Below, in pieces: positions 55,448 to 62,738 of a DNA stretch of 64,000 nt (position 1 is its first letter; every line of letters starts with the position of its first letter). The DNA comes from Desulfurobacterium atlanticum (lineage in GTDB: Bacteria; Aquificota; Aquificia; Desulfurobacteriales; Desulfurobacteriaceae), in assembly GCF_900188395.1 (NCBI RefSeq), contig NZ_FZOB01000003.1, positions 62,001 through 126,000 of the forward strand, read 5' to 3'. The position numbers and the translations under genes were made by a program. The notes beneath the pieces were generated by a model. The model was not told the origin of the DNA, did not search any database, and was given only the letters and a program-made list of their open reading frames with translations.

Positions 55448-55881
55448 TGAGTTTTCCACCGAAAAAGGGAACCTATATTATTGTTTTTAATTACGGGAAA
55501 AGCAGGATGATAAAGGTTAAATCAGGAAAATTTTTTATTGAGAAAGGAAGATATTGTTATATCGGTTCGGCATTTGGGTCAGGAGGCATCTTTTCAAGGA
55601 TTCAAAGGCATTTAAAAAAACGGAAGAAGAAACACTGGCATCTTGATTTTCTTTCTGTCTCGCCTTTCTTTAAAGCGGTTTCTGTTTATTGTTTTTTTAA
55701 TTTAAAAATTGAGTGTGAGATAGCTGAAAAATTCTTAAAAGTGTTTTATCCTGTAGCAGGATTTGGTGCTTCAGATTGCTCTTGCATTTCTCATCTTTTC
55801 TTTATGGAAGATAAAAACTCCAGAGAAATTGATAGAATAGTTAAAGAATTCCAGTTTGAGAAATTTGATTTAAGGGGGTAG
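55447..55881 (+). CDS. DUF123/GIY-YIG-like nuclease domain protein
   Basis: A 144-residue protein. KGTYIIVFNYG followed by GRYCYIGSAFGSGGIFSRIQRH matches the GIY...YIG pattern with the catalytic Arg, and KKHWHLDFLS is the conserved DUF123 segment. A Cys pair in GASDCSCISHLF is also typical. These proteins resemble the N-terminal domain of archaeal endonuclease III fusions and are presumed DNA nucleases. The start ATG shares one base with the stop of the preceding gene. It is followed 2 bases later by trpD. Confidence 0.82.
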   Translation: MSFPPKKGTYIIVFNYGKSRMIKVKSGKFFIEKGRYCYIGSAFGSGGIFSRIQRHLKKRKKKHWHLDFLSVSPFFKAVSVYCFFNLKIECEIAEKFLKVFYPVAGFGASDCSCISHLFFMEDKNSREIDRIVKEFQFEKFDLRG

Positions 55882-55883
55882 TT

Positions 55884-56915
55884 GTGGAGTTTAAAACTTT
55901 ACTTGATAGCGTTATTGAAGGTCAACATCTTTCTTTTAAAGATACTCAGGGCCTTTTTAACAATATAATGGACGGGAAGCTGTCAGAAGCTCAAATAGCG
56001 GGAATACTTGTGGCGCTAAGGATGAAAGGAGAAACTGTTGATGAGATAGCGGCTGCGGCTTCTGTTATGAGAGCTAAAAGTAGAAAGGTTCCACTTTCAG
56101 ATGATATGAGAAATAAAGTGGTTGATACCTGCGGAACGGGAGGGGACCTTAAAGGGACGTTTAATATTTCAACAACTGTTGCTTTTGTTCTTGCTGCAGG
56201 TGGTGTTCCTGTTGCAAAACACGGTAACAGGTCTGTTTCAAGTAAATGTGGAAGTGCTGATATTCTTGAAGCTCTTGGTGTTAAGATAGACCTTCCTCCA
56301 GAAGGTGTGGCAAAGTGCATAGAGGAAACCGGGTTTGGTTTTATGTTTGCTCCTGTTTTTCATCCTGCTATGGCAAATGTCGTAAAGCCAAGGAAAGATC
56401 TGGGAGTTAGAACAATATTTAATATTCTAGGTCCTTTAACAAACCCAGCCGGAGCTAAAAAACAGCTTATGGGTGTTTTTAACGGAGATTTGACAGAGAA
56501 ACTTGCGAAAGTGCTTTCTGTTTTAGGCGTTGAAAGGGCTTGTGTCGTTCACGGTTTTGACGGGATGGATGAGATTACTATATGCGATAGAACAAAAATT
56601 ACCGAGCTTTCAAACGGGAAGATTGAAAGTTATATAGTCGCACCGGAGGATTTTGGATTTAAAAGAGCCGATATTTCAGACATTAAAGCTTTTGATACTA
56701 CCGGAGAAAACAAACTGCTTGTTGAGAAGATTTTAAAAGGGGAGGATGATTCTCCAAAAAGAGACATGGTAGCTCTTAACGCAGGATTTGGGTTTTACGT
56801 GGCAGGAGTTGTTCATTCACCTTTAGAGGGAGTTAAAAAAGCGCTTGATTTACTTGCTTCCGGTAAGCCTTATGAAATTCTGAAAAAGGTTTCACAGGTT
56901 AGTTACTTTTTATAA
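55884..56915 (+). CDS. trpD: Anthranilate phosphoribosyltransferase
   Basis: A 343-residue enzyme transferring phosphoribose from PRPP to anthranilate in tryptophan synthesis. The PRPP loop VDTCGTGGDLKGTFNIST lies near residues 77-94, followed by KHGNRSVSSKCGSAD and NILGPLTNPAG. The start is GTG at 55884. No other trp genes are nearby, so the pathway is dispersed. It lies in a transcript of otherwise unrelated genes (rusA, flavoprotein, GIY-YIG). Confidence 0.95.
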   Translation: MEFKTLLDSVIEGQHLSFKDTQGLFNNIMDGKLSEAQIAGILVALRMKGETVDEIAAAASVMRAKSRKVPLSDDMRNKVVDTCGTGGDLKGTFNISTTVAFVLAAGGVPVAKHGNRSVSSKCGSADILEALGVKIDLPPEGVAKCIEETGFGFMFAPVFHPAMANVVKPRKDLGVRTIFNILGPLTNPAGAKKQLMGVFNGDLTEKLAKVLSVLGVERACVVHGFDGMDEITICDRTKITELSNGKIESYIVAPEDFGFKRADISDIKAFDTTGENKLLVEKILKGEDDSPKRDMVALNAGFGFYVAGVVHSPLEGVKKALDLLASGKPYEILKKVSQVSYFL

Positions 56916-56927
56916 ATGGGAGATTAG

Positions 56928-57764
56928 ATGGCTTCAGGGATATTTGCACTTCTTGATGATGTGGCTACTTTACTTGATGACATATCAACGGCGGCTAAAA
57001 TTGCTACAAAGAAAACAGCTGGTATTTTAGGTGATGATCTTGCGGTAAATGCAGAAAAATCTTCTAAGTTTGCTTCAGATAGAGAGATTCCTGTTCTTCT
57101 TGAGATAATAAAAGGTTCTTTTATTAATAAGGCTGTGATTCTTCCTGCTGTTTTTCTTTTAAATTTCTTTTTTCCGGTTGTTATAAGGATTCTGCTTCTA
57201 ATTGGTGGAGCTTATCTTGCCTATGAGGCTTTTGAAAAGGTGTTTGAGTTTTTCTTTCATAAGGAGAGGAAAGAGAAGGTATCAATCTTTTCAAGGGAAG
57301 TGGAAGATAAAAAAATAAAAGAAGCACTTATAACAGATTTTATACTTTCTCTTGAAGTTATAATAATAGCCCTTAGTGCTGTTATTGATAAACCTTTAAT
57401 AACACAGATAGTAGTTGTCACACTTATTTCACTCATTACTACTGTAGGAGTTTACGGACTTGTTCTGCTAATAGTAAGAATGGATGATTTTGGCCTGGTG
57501 CTTGTTTCTACAGATTCTAAAATTTTGAAAGCGGTAGGAAGGTTTTTAATTTTCCTTCTTCCAAAAGTTATAAAAGCTCTTGAAGTTATTGGAACTTTTG
57601 CTATGTTTACAGTGGCTGGTGGAATTTATAATCATGCTTTTCACATTACTGAAAGGTTGCTTATTCAAGTGCCTTTAATTGTGACAGAAATTCTCATAGG
57701 TTTTTGTCTGGGAGGTGTGATTTTTCTATCAATTTCTTCTGTTAAAAGACTGCTGGGCAAGTAG
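56928..57764 (+). CDS. DUF808 family membrane protein (YedI-like)
   Basis: A 278-residue membrane protein with about six spans. The N-terminus SGIFALLDDVATLLDDISTAAKIATKKTAG and DDLAVNAEKS are the clear DUF808 signature. The function is unknown. It follows trpD by 12 bases and ends within the 3' end of the convergent Toprim gene (36-base overlap). Confidence 0.88.
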   Translation: MASGIFALLDDVATLLDDISTAAKIATKKTAGILGDDLAVNAEKSSKFASDREIPVLLEIIKGSFINKAVILPAVFLLNFFFPVVIRILLLIGGAYLAYEAFEKVFEFFFHKERKEKVSIFSREVEDKKIKEALITDFILSLEVIIIALSAVIDKPLITQIVVVTLISLITTVGVYGLVLLIVRMDDFGLVLVSTDSKILKAVGRFLIFLLPKVIKALEVIGTFAMFTVAGGIYNHAFHITERLLIQVPLIVTEILIGFCLGGVIFLSISSVKRLLGK

Positions 57765-58127
57765 CTTTGAAGGAATTTCCTCAATAAATCTTATTCCTGT
57801 TTCTCTTAAACTTTCACGAAACGAGGTGTTAACATTTAGATTGTATTTACAAAATACCGATTTTAATTTTTTTGCAATTTCCTCTCCTTCAGGGTCAAAA
57901 TCTGCAAGAAGTATCACTACTGATGGATTTACTTTATCTGCAATAAATTCAGAAAAGGTGTGAAAATTTCTCCCTTTAAGATCATAAACATTCATTATTC
58001 CAAACTTTTCAAGGGCTGTGCGGTCTCTTTTCCCTTCAACTACAATAATTGCTTTTTCTTTTCTGTTTATGAAGTTTTTCAGATCGATCAACCACGATTT
58101 TAACTTTTTTACTTTCTCTTTTTCCAT
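57729..58127 (-). CDS. Small Toprim-domain protein
   Basis: A 132-residue protein consisting of a Toprim domain: IIVVEGKRDRTAL (catalytic Glu) near residues 27-39 and LLADFDPEGEEIA with the DxD metal motif near 73-85. It is close to RNase M5-type and archaeal Toprim-only proteins. The N-terminal 25 residues are basic and helical. It is translationally coupled (TAATG) to the Gate-like membrane protein gene upstream. RNase M5 itself is larger (about 180), so 5S rRNA maturation is only one possibility. Confidence 0.78.
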   Translation of the reverse strand: MEKEKVKKLKSWLIDLKNFINRKEKAIIVVEGKRDRTALEKFGIMNVYDLKGRNFHTFSEFIADKVNPSVVILLADFDPEGEEIAKKLKSVFCKYNLNVNTSFRESLRETGIRFIEEIPSKLLAQQSFNRRN

Positions 58128-59053
58128 TATCCCATCCTGCTTAACATGATTCCCATAATCATATTATATGTTGCTGGCATGAAACTTTGAATTGAGATTA
58201 AAACCGCAACAACCTTTAAGGGATATAATCCAAGGTAGTATGGAAGAACATAAGCCCACCATGCTCTTAAAAATGTAAAACAGGCGTTTCCAAGGAACAT
58301 TGCACCAAGAATTTTTGTTATGGGATAATGTTTTGCTATCATAACCTTAATGAGCCCGTAGGCCACAGGAGGACTTATTGCTGCTGTTGCCACGTAAGTA
58401 GCGCATAAATTGTCAAGACCTATCCAATTAAGGACCGGATTCATTATCAGGAGCATCTTATCCATTATTCCGTGGATTATAAGGTAGATAACAAGTGTGA
58501 AAAGAGGAGTAAATTTCAGTATAAATTTTACACTTTCCTTTATGCCGATGATAAAACCTGTTTTAATTGTGTTAAACGTTAGTTCAACATTTACTTTTTC
58601 CGGAGTAATTTTTTCTTTTCTTAAATTTCTATAAAGTTTTTTGCCTATTATCATCACAGCTATAAATACAATAAAGTCAAACAGCAATCGCAACATTCCG
58701 TAATAAATGGCTAAAACTCCTATCAGGGGAATTAATACAGGGAAATAGTATCTGTAAAGAAAGGTTATTCTCATCGGAAAGTTTGTAGCTGCTATTGTAA
58801 GGTAAAGATCTATAGGTTTTATTTTTTTCTCTTTTAAAAGTTTTGAAGCGTGAATATGGGCAGCTCTTGGACTTACAAGATAGAGAATTGGTAGATGGGA
58901 AAGGAGAGGATGAATGCCAAATCTTGATAATTTTACCGTCTTTACTCCGAGCCAGTTTATAAACTTTGTCTGGGTGAATATTCCTGCTATAACATATCCG
59001 AATGTTATAGATGAGATAATCATAAAGTAAAGTTTGACAAAATCTATTTTCAT
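58127..59053 (-). CDS. Membrane protein of nucleoside-recognition (Gate) type
   Basis: A 308-residue polytopic protein with about eight spans. Repeated Gly/Pro-containing membrane segments (FGYVIAGIFTQTKFINWLG; TAAISPPVAYGLIKVMIA) resemble Gate/nucleoside-recognition domains shared with spore-maturation and FeoB-like proteins. The transported substrate is unknown. It lies upstream of, and overlaps by one base, the Toprim gene. Divergent from pyrF; the 131-base gap holds no feature I can define beyond the pyrF ribosome site. Confidence 0.65.
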   Translation of the reverse strand: MKIDFVKLYFMIISSITFGYVIAGIFTQTKFINWLGVKTVKLSRFGIHPLLSHLPILYLVSPRAAHIHASKLLKEKKIKPIDLYLTIAATNFPMRITFLYRYYFPVLIPLIGVLAIYYGMLRLLFDFIVFIAVMIIGKKLYRNLRKEKITPEKVNVELTFNTIKTGFIIGIKESVKFILKFTPLFTLVIYLIIHGIMDKMLLIMNPVLNWIGLDNLCATYVATAAISPPVAYGLIKVMIAKHYPITKILGAMFLGNACFTFLRAWWAYVLPYYLGLYPLKVVAVLISIQSFMPATYNMIMGIMLSRMG

Positions 59054-59184
59054 GATTTCCTTTTTGTTTTAAAAGTTGATTTTATAAAGATAGGAACTTA
59101 TCAAATGATAGAAAACTGTTTTAAGGTTTCTTTTTCTTTCTGAAAAGAATAAATTGTGTGGCAACAAAAAGATCGGAGGATAGA

Positions 59185-59880
59185 ATGCTTATAGTTGCTC
59201 TTGATTTTCCTGATACTTTAACTGCTATGGAAACTGTTGATAGATTGAAAGGAAAAGTGAAAACTTTTAAGGTTGGTCTTGAGCTCTTCTTGAGGGGTGG
59301 ATTTGAAATTGTTGAAAAAATCCACAATAGAGGTTGTGGAGTGTTCCTTGACCTTAAGTTTCATGATATTCCAAATACCGTTTGCGGTGCTGCAAAGGTT
59401 GCAATAGAAAATGAGGTTTTTATGTATAACGTTCATACACTTGGAGGATTTGATTTTTTGAAAAAGGTTGCAGATTTTAATAGAGAGTATGCCGAGCAGA
59501 TGGGTGTAAGGCGTCCTCTTCTCATAGGTGTTACCATTCTTACGAGTATGGATGATGAAGATTTAAAAACTATCGGTATAGAGAGCGGTGTTAAAACTGT
59601 CGTGCTTAAGCTTGCTGAAAATGCTAAAAAAGCCGGTCTTGATGGGGTTGTCTGTTCTCCTGAAGAGATTGAAATGATAAAAAAGGAGTTTGGTGAAGGA
59701 TTTATCACAGTAACTCCCGGTATTCGTCCTGATTGGGCAGCAAAAAATGACCAGAAAAGGGTAATGACACCGAAAGAGGCTAAAAAGGCAGGAGCTGATT
59801 TTATAGTTGTTGGAAGACCTATAACAAGAGCTGCGAATGTTGCAGAGGCTGCTGAGAGAGTTCTTAAAGAAATATCTTAG
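59185..59880 (+). CDS. pyrF: Orotidine 5'-phosphate decarboxylase
   Basis: A 231-residue TIM-barrel enzyme making UMP from OMP. The active-site motif FLDLKFHDIPNTV carries the Asp-Lys-x-x-Asp network, and the phosphate-binding segment TPGIRPDWA and IVVGRPITRA lie near the C-terminus. ATG 59185 follows CGGAGG; an in-frame GTG at 59158 lies before the ribosome site and is rejected. Confidence 0.95.
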   Translation: MLIVALDFPDTLTAMETVDRLKGKVKTFKVGLELFLRGGFEIVEKIHNRGCGVFLDLKFHDIPNTVCGAAKVAIENEVFMYNVHTLGGFDFLKKVADFNREYAEQMGVRRPLLIGVTILTSMDDEDLKTIGIESGVKTVVLKLAENAKKAGLDGVVCSPEEIEMIKKEFGEGFITVTPGIRPDWAAKNDQKRVMTPKEAKKAGADFIVVGRPITRAANVAEAAERVLKEIS

Positions 59881-59933
59881 GTTATTTCTTAAAGTCTTTT
59901 AAGCTTAAACATTATTTTGTATCATTGGTTGCC

Positions 59934-60767
59934 ATGATATGTAGAAAACTTCTTGGAAAGAAAAGATTTATAAACTATGTGCTTTACGCTGTGTGTGATG
60001 CTTTTGAAAGTGATTATATGTTTTGCGCAGCGGCTATAGCGTATTTTACCCTTGTTTCAATTATTCCTCTTTTTATAACTATGTTTTTTATAGAAATTCT
60101 TGTTTTTAACGTGGATATTCTTTCTATGCTTCCTAAAGAGCTTCTTAACTCTCCTTTGAAGCCGTTTTTTGAGAGAATCCAGCATGTTATTTTAAGCACC
60201 GGAATAGTAAGTGGAACTGCTATTCCTATAATGCTCTGGTTTGCCCGTGGAGTTTTTCTTGCTGTTGAGCGGTCTTTCACCTACATTCTTGGCAAATGTA
60301 ATCCTGCTGGTTATATAGGGCGAAATATTCTTGTTATTTTGTTTATTTTTGTTCTGTGGATTTTGATGTTTGGGTTTTACTCGTTAAAGCTGTTTTTTGC
60401 TGTTGTTTTTCCCTCCAACTTTCTTGCAATGTTAATATCTTCTGTGGGACTTCTTGTTGTTATGTTTCTTATTCTCTTCTGTCTTTACTACTTCTTGCTT
60501 CCTGTAAAGTTTCACTGGAAAATGGTTTTTAAGGTGTCAGTTTTTGTGTTTATTATGCTGATTCTTTTTGAGAGAGGTTTTCTTTATTTTGTAGAGAACA
60601 TTTCAAAGATTGATATTCTGTTTGGTTCTTTTGCTGCGGTTATAGTTTTTCTTCTCTGGATTTACTATTCTGCAATAATGGTTCTGATAGGCGCAGGTAT
60701 TTTAAAGGCTAAAATGATAGTTGAAGGGAGTTATGGGGAAGGTTATGAGGGTAATAAGAACGGTTAA
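59934..60767 (+). CDS. YihY/BrkB family membrane protein
   Basis: A 277-residue protein with about six spans (UPF0761). The N-terminal [22 protein letters not shown] segment and the C-terminal [26 protein letters not shown] are the family signatures. The function is unsettled despite the old name RNase BN. ATG 59934 is preferred over TTG 59925, though neither has a clear ribosome site. It overlaps panC by 23 bases. Confidence 0.85.
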   Translation: MICRKLLGKKRFINYVLYAVCDAFESDYMFCAAAIAYFTLVSIIPLFITMFFIEILVFNVDILSMLPKELLNSPLKPFFERIQHVILSTGIVSGTAIPIMLWFARGVFLAVERSFTYILGKCNPAGYIGRNILVILFIFVLWILMFGFYSLKLFFAVVFPSNFLAMLISSVGLLVVMFLILFCLYYFLLPVKFHWKMVFKVSVFVFIMLILFERGFLYFVENISKIDILFGSFAAVIVFLLWIYYSAIMVLIGAGILKAKMIVEGSYGEGYEGNKNG

Positions 60768-61599
60768 AGAGATGAAAGGTGTTGTAAGAGCTTTTAAAAG
60801 AGTGGGGAAAAGTATCGGCTTTGTTCCAACAATGGGTTATCTACACGAAGGGCATTTGAGTCTTGTTAGAGCGGCTAAGAAAGAAAATGATCTTGTTGTT
60901 ATGAGTATATTTGTTAATCCTATTCAGTTTGCTCCAGGTGAGGATTTTGAGAGATATCCGAGGGATGAGAAGAGGGATTTTAACCTTGCAGAAAAGGAAG
61001 GTGTTGATATTGTTTTTGTGCCTTCGGTAAAAGAGATGTATCCCCGAAAAAATTTAACTTTTGTTGAAGTAGAAGAGATAACACAGTATCTTTGCGGTGG
61101 TAAAAGACCTGGGCATTTTAAAGGTGTGACAACTGTGGTTACAAAACTTTTTAATATAGTAATGCCTGACAGGGCTTATTTCGGAAAAAAGGATTTTCAG
61201 CAGTTTAAAGTTATAAAAAGAATGGTAGAAGACCTTAACATGGATGTAGAGGTTGTGGGTTGCCCCATTGTAAGGGAAAAGGACGGTCTTGCTTTGAGTT
61301 CCAGAAACATTTATCTAACAGAGAAGGAAAGAGAATCAGCCCTTGCTCTTTATAAAAGTTTACTTCTTGCCAGGAAGCTAATAGAGGAAGGAGAAACATC
61401 TGCAGAGAGGATAAAAGAGAAGATGAAAGAATTTATCCTTTCTTTTCCACATGTTAAAAATGTGGACTATGTTGAAATTGTTGACCAGGATAGTTTTAAA
61501 AGTGTAGAATATGTAAAGGAAAGGGATTTAATAGCTCTTGCTGTCTTTGTTGGAGATGCAAGGCTTATAGATAACTGGGTAGTGGGGGAAGAGTTATGA
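60745..61599 (+). CDS. panC: Pantothenate synthetase
   Basis: A 284-residue enzyme joining pantoate and beta-alanine with ATP. Key motifs are [16 protein letters not shown] (HIGH-like), [26 protein letters not shown] and the KMSKS-like [14 protein letters not shown] 60745 gives the usual start [10 protein letters not shown]; earlier in-frame TTG/ATG codons add nothing conserved. It overlaps yihY upstream and yjbQ downstream (4 bases). Confidence 0.95.
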   Translation: MRVIRTVKEMKGVVRAFKRVGKSIGFVPTMGYLHEGHLSLVRAAKKENDLVVMSIFVNPIQFAPGEDFERYPRDEKRDFNLAEKEGVDIVFVPSVKEMYPRKNLTFVEVEEITQYLCGGKRPGHFKGVTTVVTKLFNIVMPDRAYFGKKDFQQFKVIKRMVEDLNMDVEVVGCPIVREKDGLALSSRNIYLTEKERESALALYKSLLLARKLIEEGETSAERIKEKMKEFILSFPHVKNVDYVEIVDQDSFKSVEYVKERDLIALAVFVGDARLIDNWVVGEEL

Positions 61600-61997
61600 T
61601 ATATGAAATTACTCTTAGAACATCAAAGCGTTCGCAGTTTATAGACATATCCCGTGAGGTTCAGGGGATTGTTTCCCGTAGCGGTGTGGAGGAGGGAATA
61701 TGTGTTGTGTATGTTCCCCATACTACAGCTGGTATAACAATAAATGAAAATGCTGATCCAACAGTCAGGAAAGATATTGTTAGTTATCTTGAAAAGTATG
61801 TTCCGTGGAAGGAAGCTTACTTTGAACATATAGAGGGAAATTCGGCAGCACACATCAAGTCTTCTCTTATAGGTTGTAATATAACGGTGATAGTTAAAGA
61901 TGGTAGGTTACTTTTAGGGCAGTGGCAGGGAATTTATTTTTGTGAATTTGATGGTCCGAGAAACAGAAGGGTTATTGTTAAGGTATTAGAAGGATAA
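61596..61997 (+). CDS. YjbQ family protein (UPF0047)
   Basis: A 133-residue protein of normal YjbQ length. [19 protein letters not shown] (about 37-55), [12 protein letters not shown] and the C-terminal [19 protein letters not shown] are family signatures; the His residues are thought to form the active site. YjbQ has been linked to a thiamine-phosphate-synthase-like activity. It is coupled to panC by 4 bases, and the dispersed repeat begins 10 bases after its stop. Confidence 0.9.
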   Translation: MIYEITLRTSKRSQFIDISREVQGIVSRSGVEEGICVVYVPHTTAGITINENADPTVRKDIVSYLEKYVPWKEAYFEHIEGNSAAHIKSSLIGCNITVIVKDGRLLLGQWQGIYFCEFDGPRNRRVIVKVLEG

Positions 61998-62007
61998 TAT
62001 CTTAAAA

Positions 62008-62145
62008 GTGTTTGAAAATTCTCATTTGTTTCTAAAAGGTATTGAGATTCTTCGGCTGCAAAGCAGCCTCAGAATGACGAAGAGAGTCATCCTGAGGGCA
62101 AAGCCCGAAGGATCTCTTAAAGTTCATAGCCATTTTTCAAACAGC
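62008..62145. repeat. Palindromic dispersed repeat, copy 2 (MITE-like)
   Basis: This 138 bp copy matches 5353-5489 in the same orientation. Outer ends are TGTTTGAAAA and its complement TTTTCAAACA; the inner palindrome is GAGATTCTTCGG...GAAGGATCTC. One extra A is present in the segment GGGCAAAAGCCC. It sits between the yjbQ stop and the sigma-28 promoter of flgM and may form a terminator-like or processing hairpin in transcripts. Confidence 0.8.
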
Positions 62146-62181
62146 CTCGATAATATTTTTCATATTTGGAAATAAATAGGC

Positions 62182-62208
62182 TAAAATTTTTGGTGAAGAT
62201 TACGATAA
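62182..62208 (+). promoter_or_regulatory. Sigma-28 (FliA) promoter of flgM
   Basis: TAAAATTT, 11 bases, then TACGATAA match the flagellar sigma-28 consensus TAAAGTTT-N11-GCCGATAA. The start would be near 62215, about 35 bases before the flgM ATG. It resembles the box before flgK (AACGATAA). Confidence 0.75.
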
Positions 62209-62250
62209 TAAATAGTGAATGGCTTAATCGAATTGGTAGGAGATGGGAAA

Positions 62251-62541
62251 ATGAAAATAGAAAGATTTCAACAAAATTTTGTGGATATATCTGATGTTAA
62301 GCAGAAGCAGCTGAGAAATAGAGAAAGGAATGGTAAGCTTAAGGGAAATACTGTTCAGGAAAGTGTTTCTCTTTCTTCTGAAGGGGTTAATGTAGAACTG
62401 CAAATAAAAGAGCAGGTTGCTCTTAAAAAAGTTGATTCTGAAAAAGTTGACCAGATAAAGCAAGCTATTGCTTCTGGGGATTATAGTGTTGATGTTCATA
62501 AGATTTCTGATTCTATAATTAAAGAAATTCTTGGTCTATAA
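62251..62541 (+). CDS. flgM: Anti-sigma-28 factor FlgM
   Basis: A 96-residue protein. The C-terminal half reads DSEKVDQIKQAIASGDYSVDVHKISDSIIKEIL, the FlgM sigma-binding helices with the GxY turn; the N-terminal half is polar and probably disordered, as in other FlgM proteins. It holds FliA inactive until the hook is complete and FlgM is exported. ATG 62251 follows GGAG; a longer frame from 62215 starts at the predicted transcript 5' end. Transcription from a sigma-28 promoter gives the usual autoregulatory loop. Confidence 0.88.
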   Translation: MKIERFQQNFVDISDVKQKQLRNRERNGKLKGNTVQESVSLSSEGVNVELQIKEQVALKKVDSEKVDQIKQAIASGDYSVDVHKISDSIIKEILGL

Positions 62542-62716
62542 TTTCAATTATGTGAAACGAAACAAGCGATGCCAGCTCAAGACATGTGTCTTGGGCTGGT
62601 TTCTCTATTTTAATTAGAAACTTTTCAACTTCTTCTTTTAAAAACTCAATATCGCTATTTTTAAGCCCTTGATTAATTATGTTGTTTAATTCTTTAGTAT
62701 AATCTTCTTTGTTCAT
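62519..62716 (-). CDS. Small unknown protein, divergent from the cyclase gene
   Basis: A 65-residue frame beginning MNKEDYTKELNNIIN, charged and helical, with GGAG seven bases before its ATG. I do not recognise it. A longer in-frame start at 62812 would run antisense through the cyclase gene and is rejected. Its 3' end overlaps flgM by 23 bases, and its coding sequence contains the flgM terminator hairpin. The two facts together lower confidence that it is a real gene. Confidence 0.45.
   Translation of the reverse strand: MNKEDYTKELNNIINQGLKNSDIEFLKEEVEKFLIKIEKPAQDTCLELASLVSFHIIEIIDQEFL
62572..62611 (+). terminator. Long hairpin terminator after flgM
   Basis: CCAGCTCAAGACA and TGTCTTGGGCTGG pair over 13 positions (one G-U) around a 2-base loop, followed by TTTCTCTATTTT. 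It lies 30 bases after flgM and inside the small minus-strand frame at 62519-62716. Confidence 0.75.
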
Positions 62717-62723
62717 TCTGTTT

Positions 62724-62733
62724 CTCCATGGAG
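62724..62733. promoter_or_regulatory. Shared palindromic ribosome binding site
   Basis: CTCCATGGAG is a palindrome that gives GGAG on both strands: plus-strand GGAGG (62730-62734) lies 4 bases before the cyclase ATG at 62739, and minus-strand GGAG lies 7 bases before the ATG at 62716. Confidence 0.6.
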
Positions 62734-62738
62734 GATTT

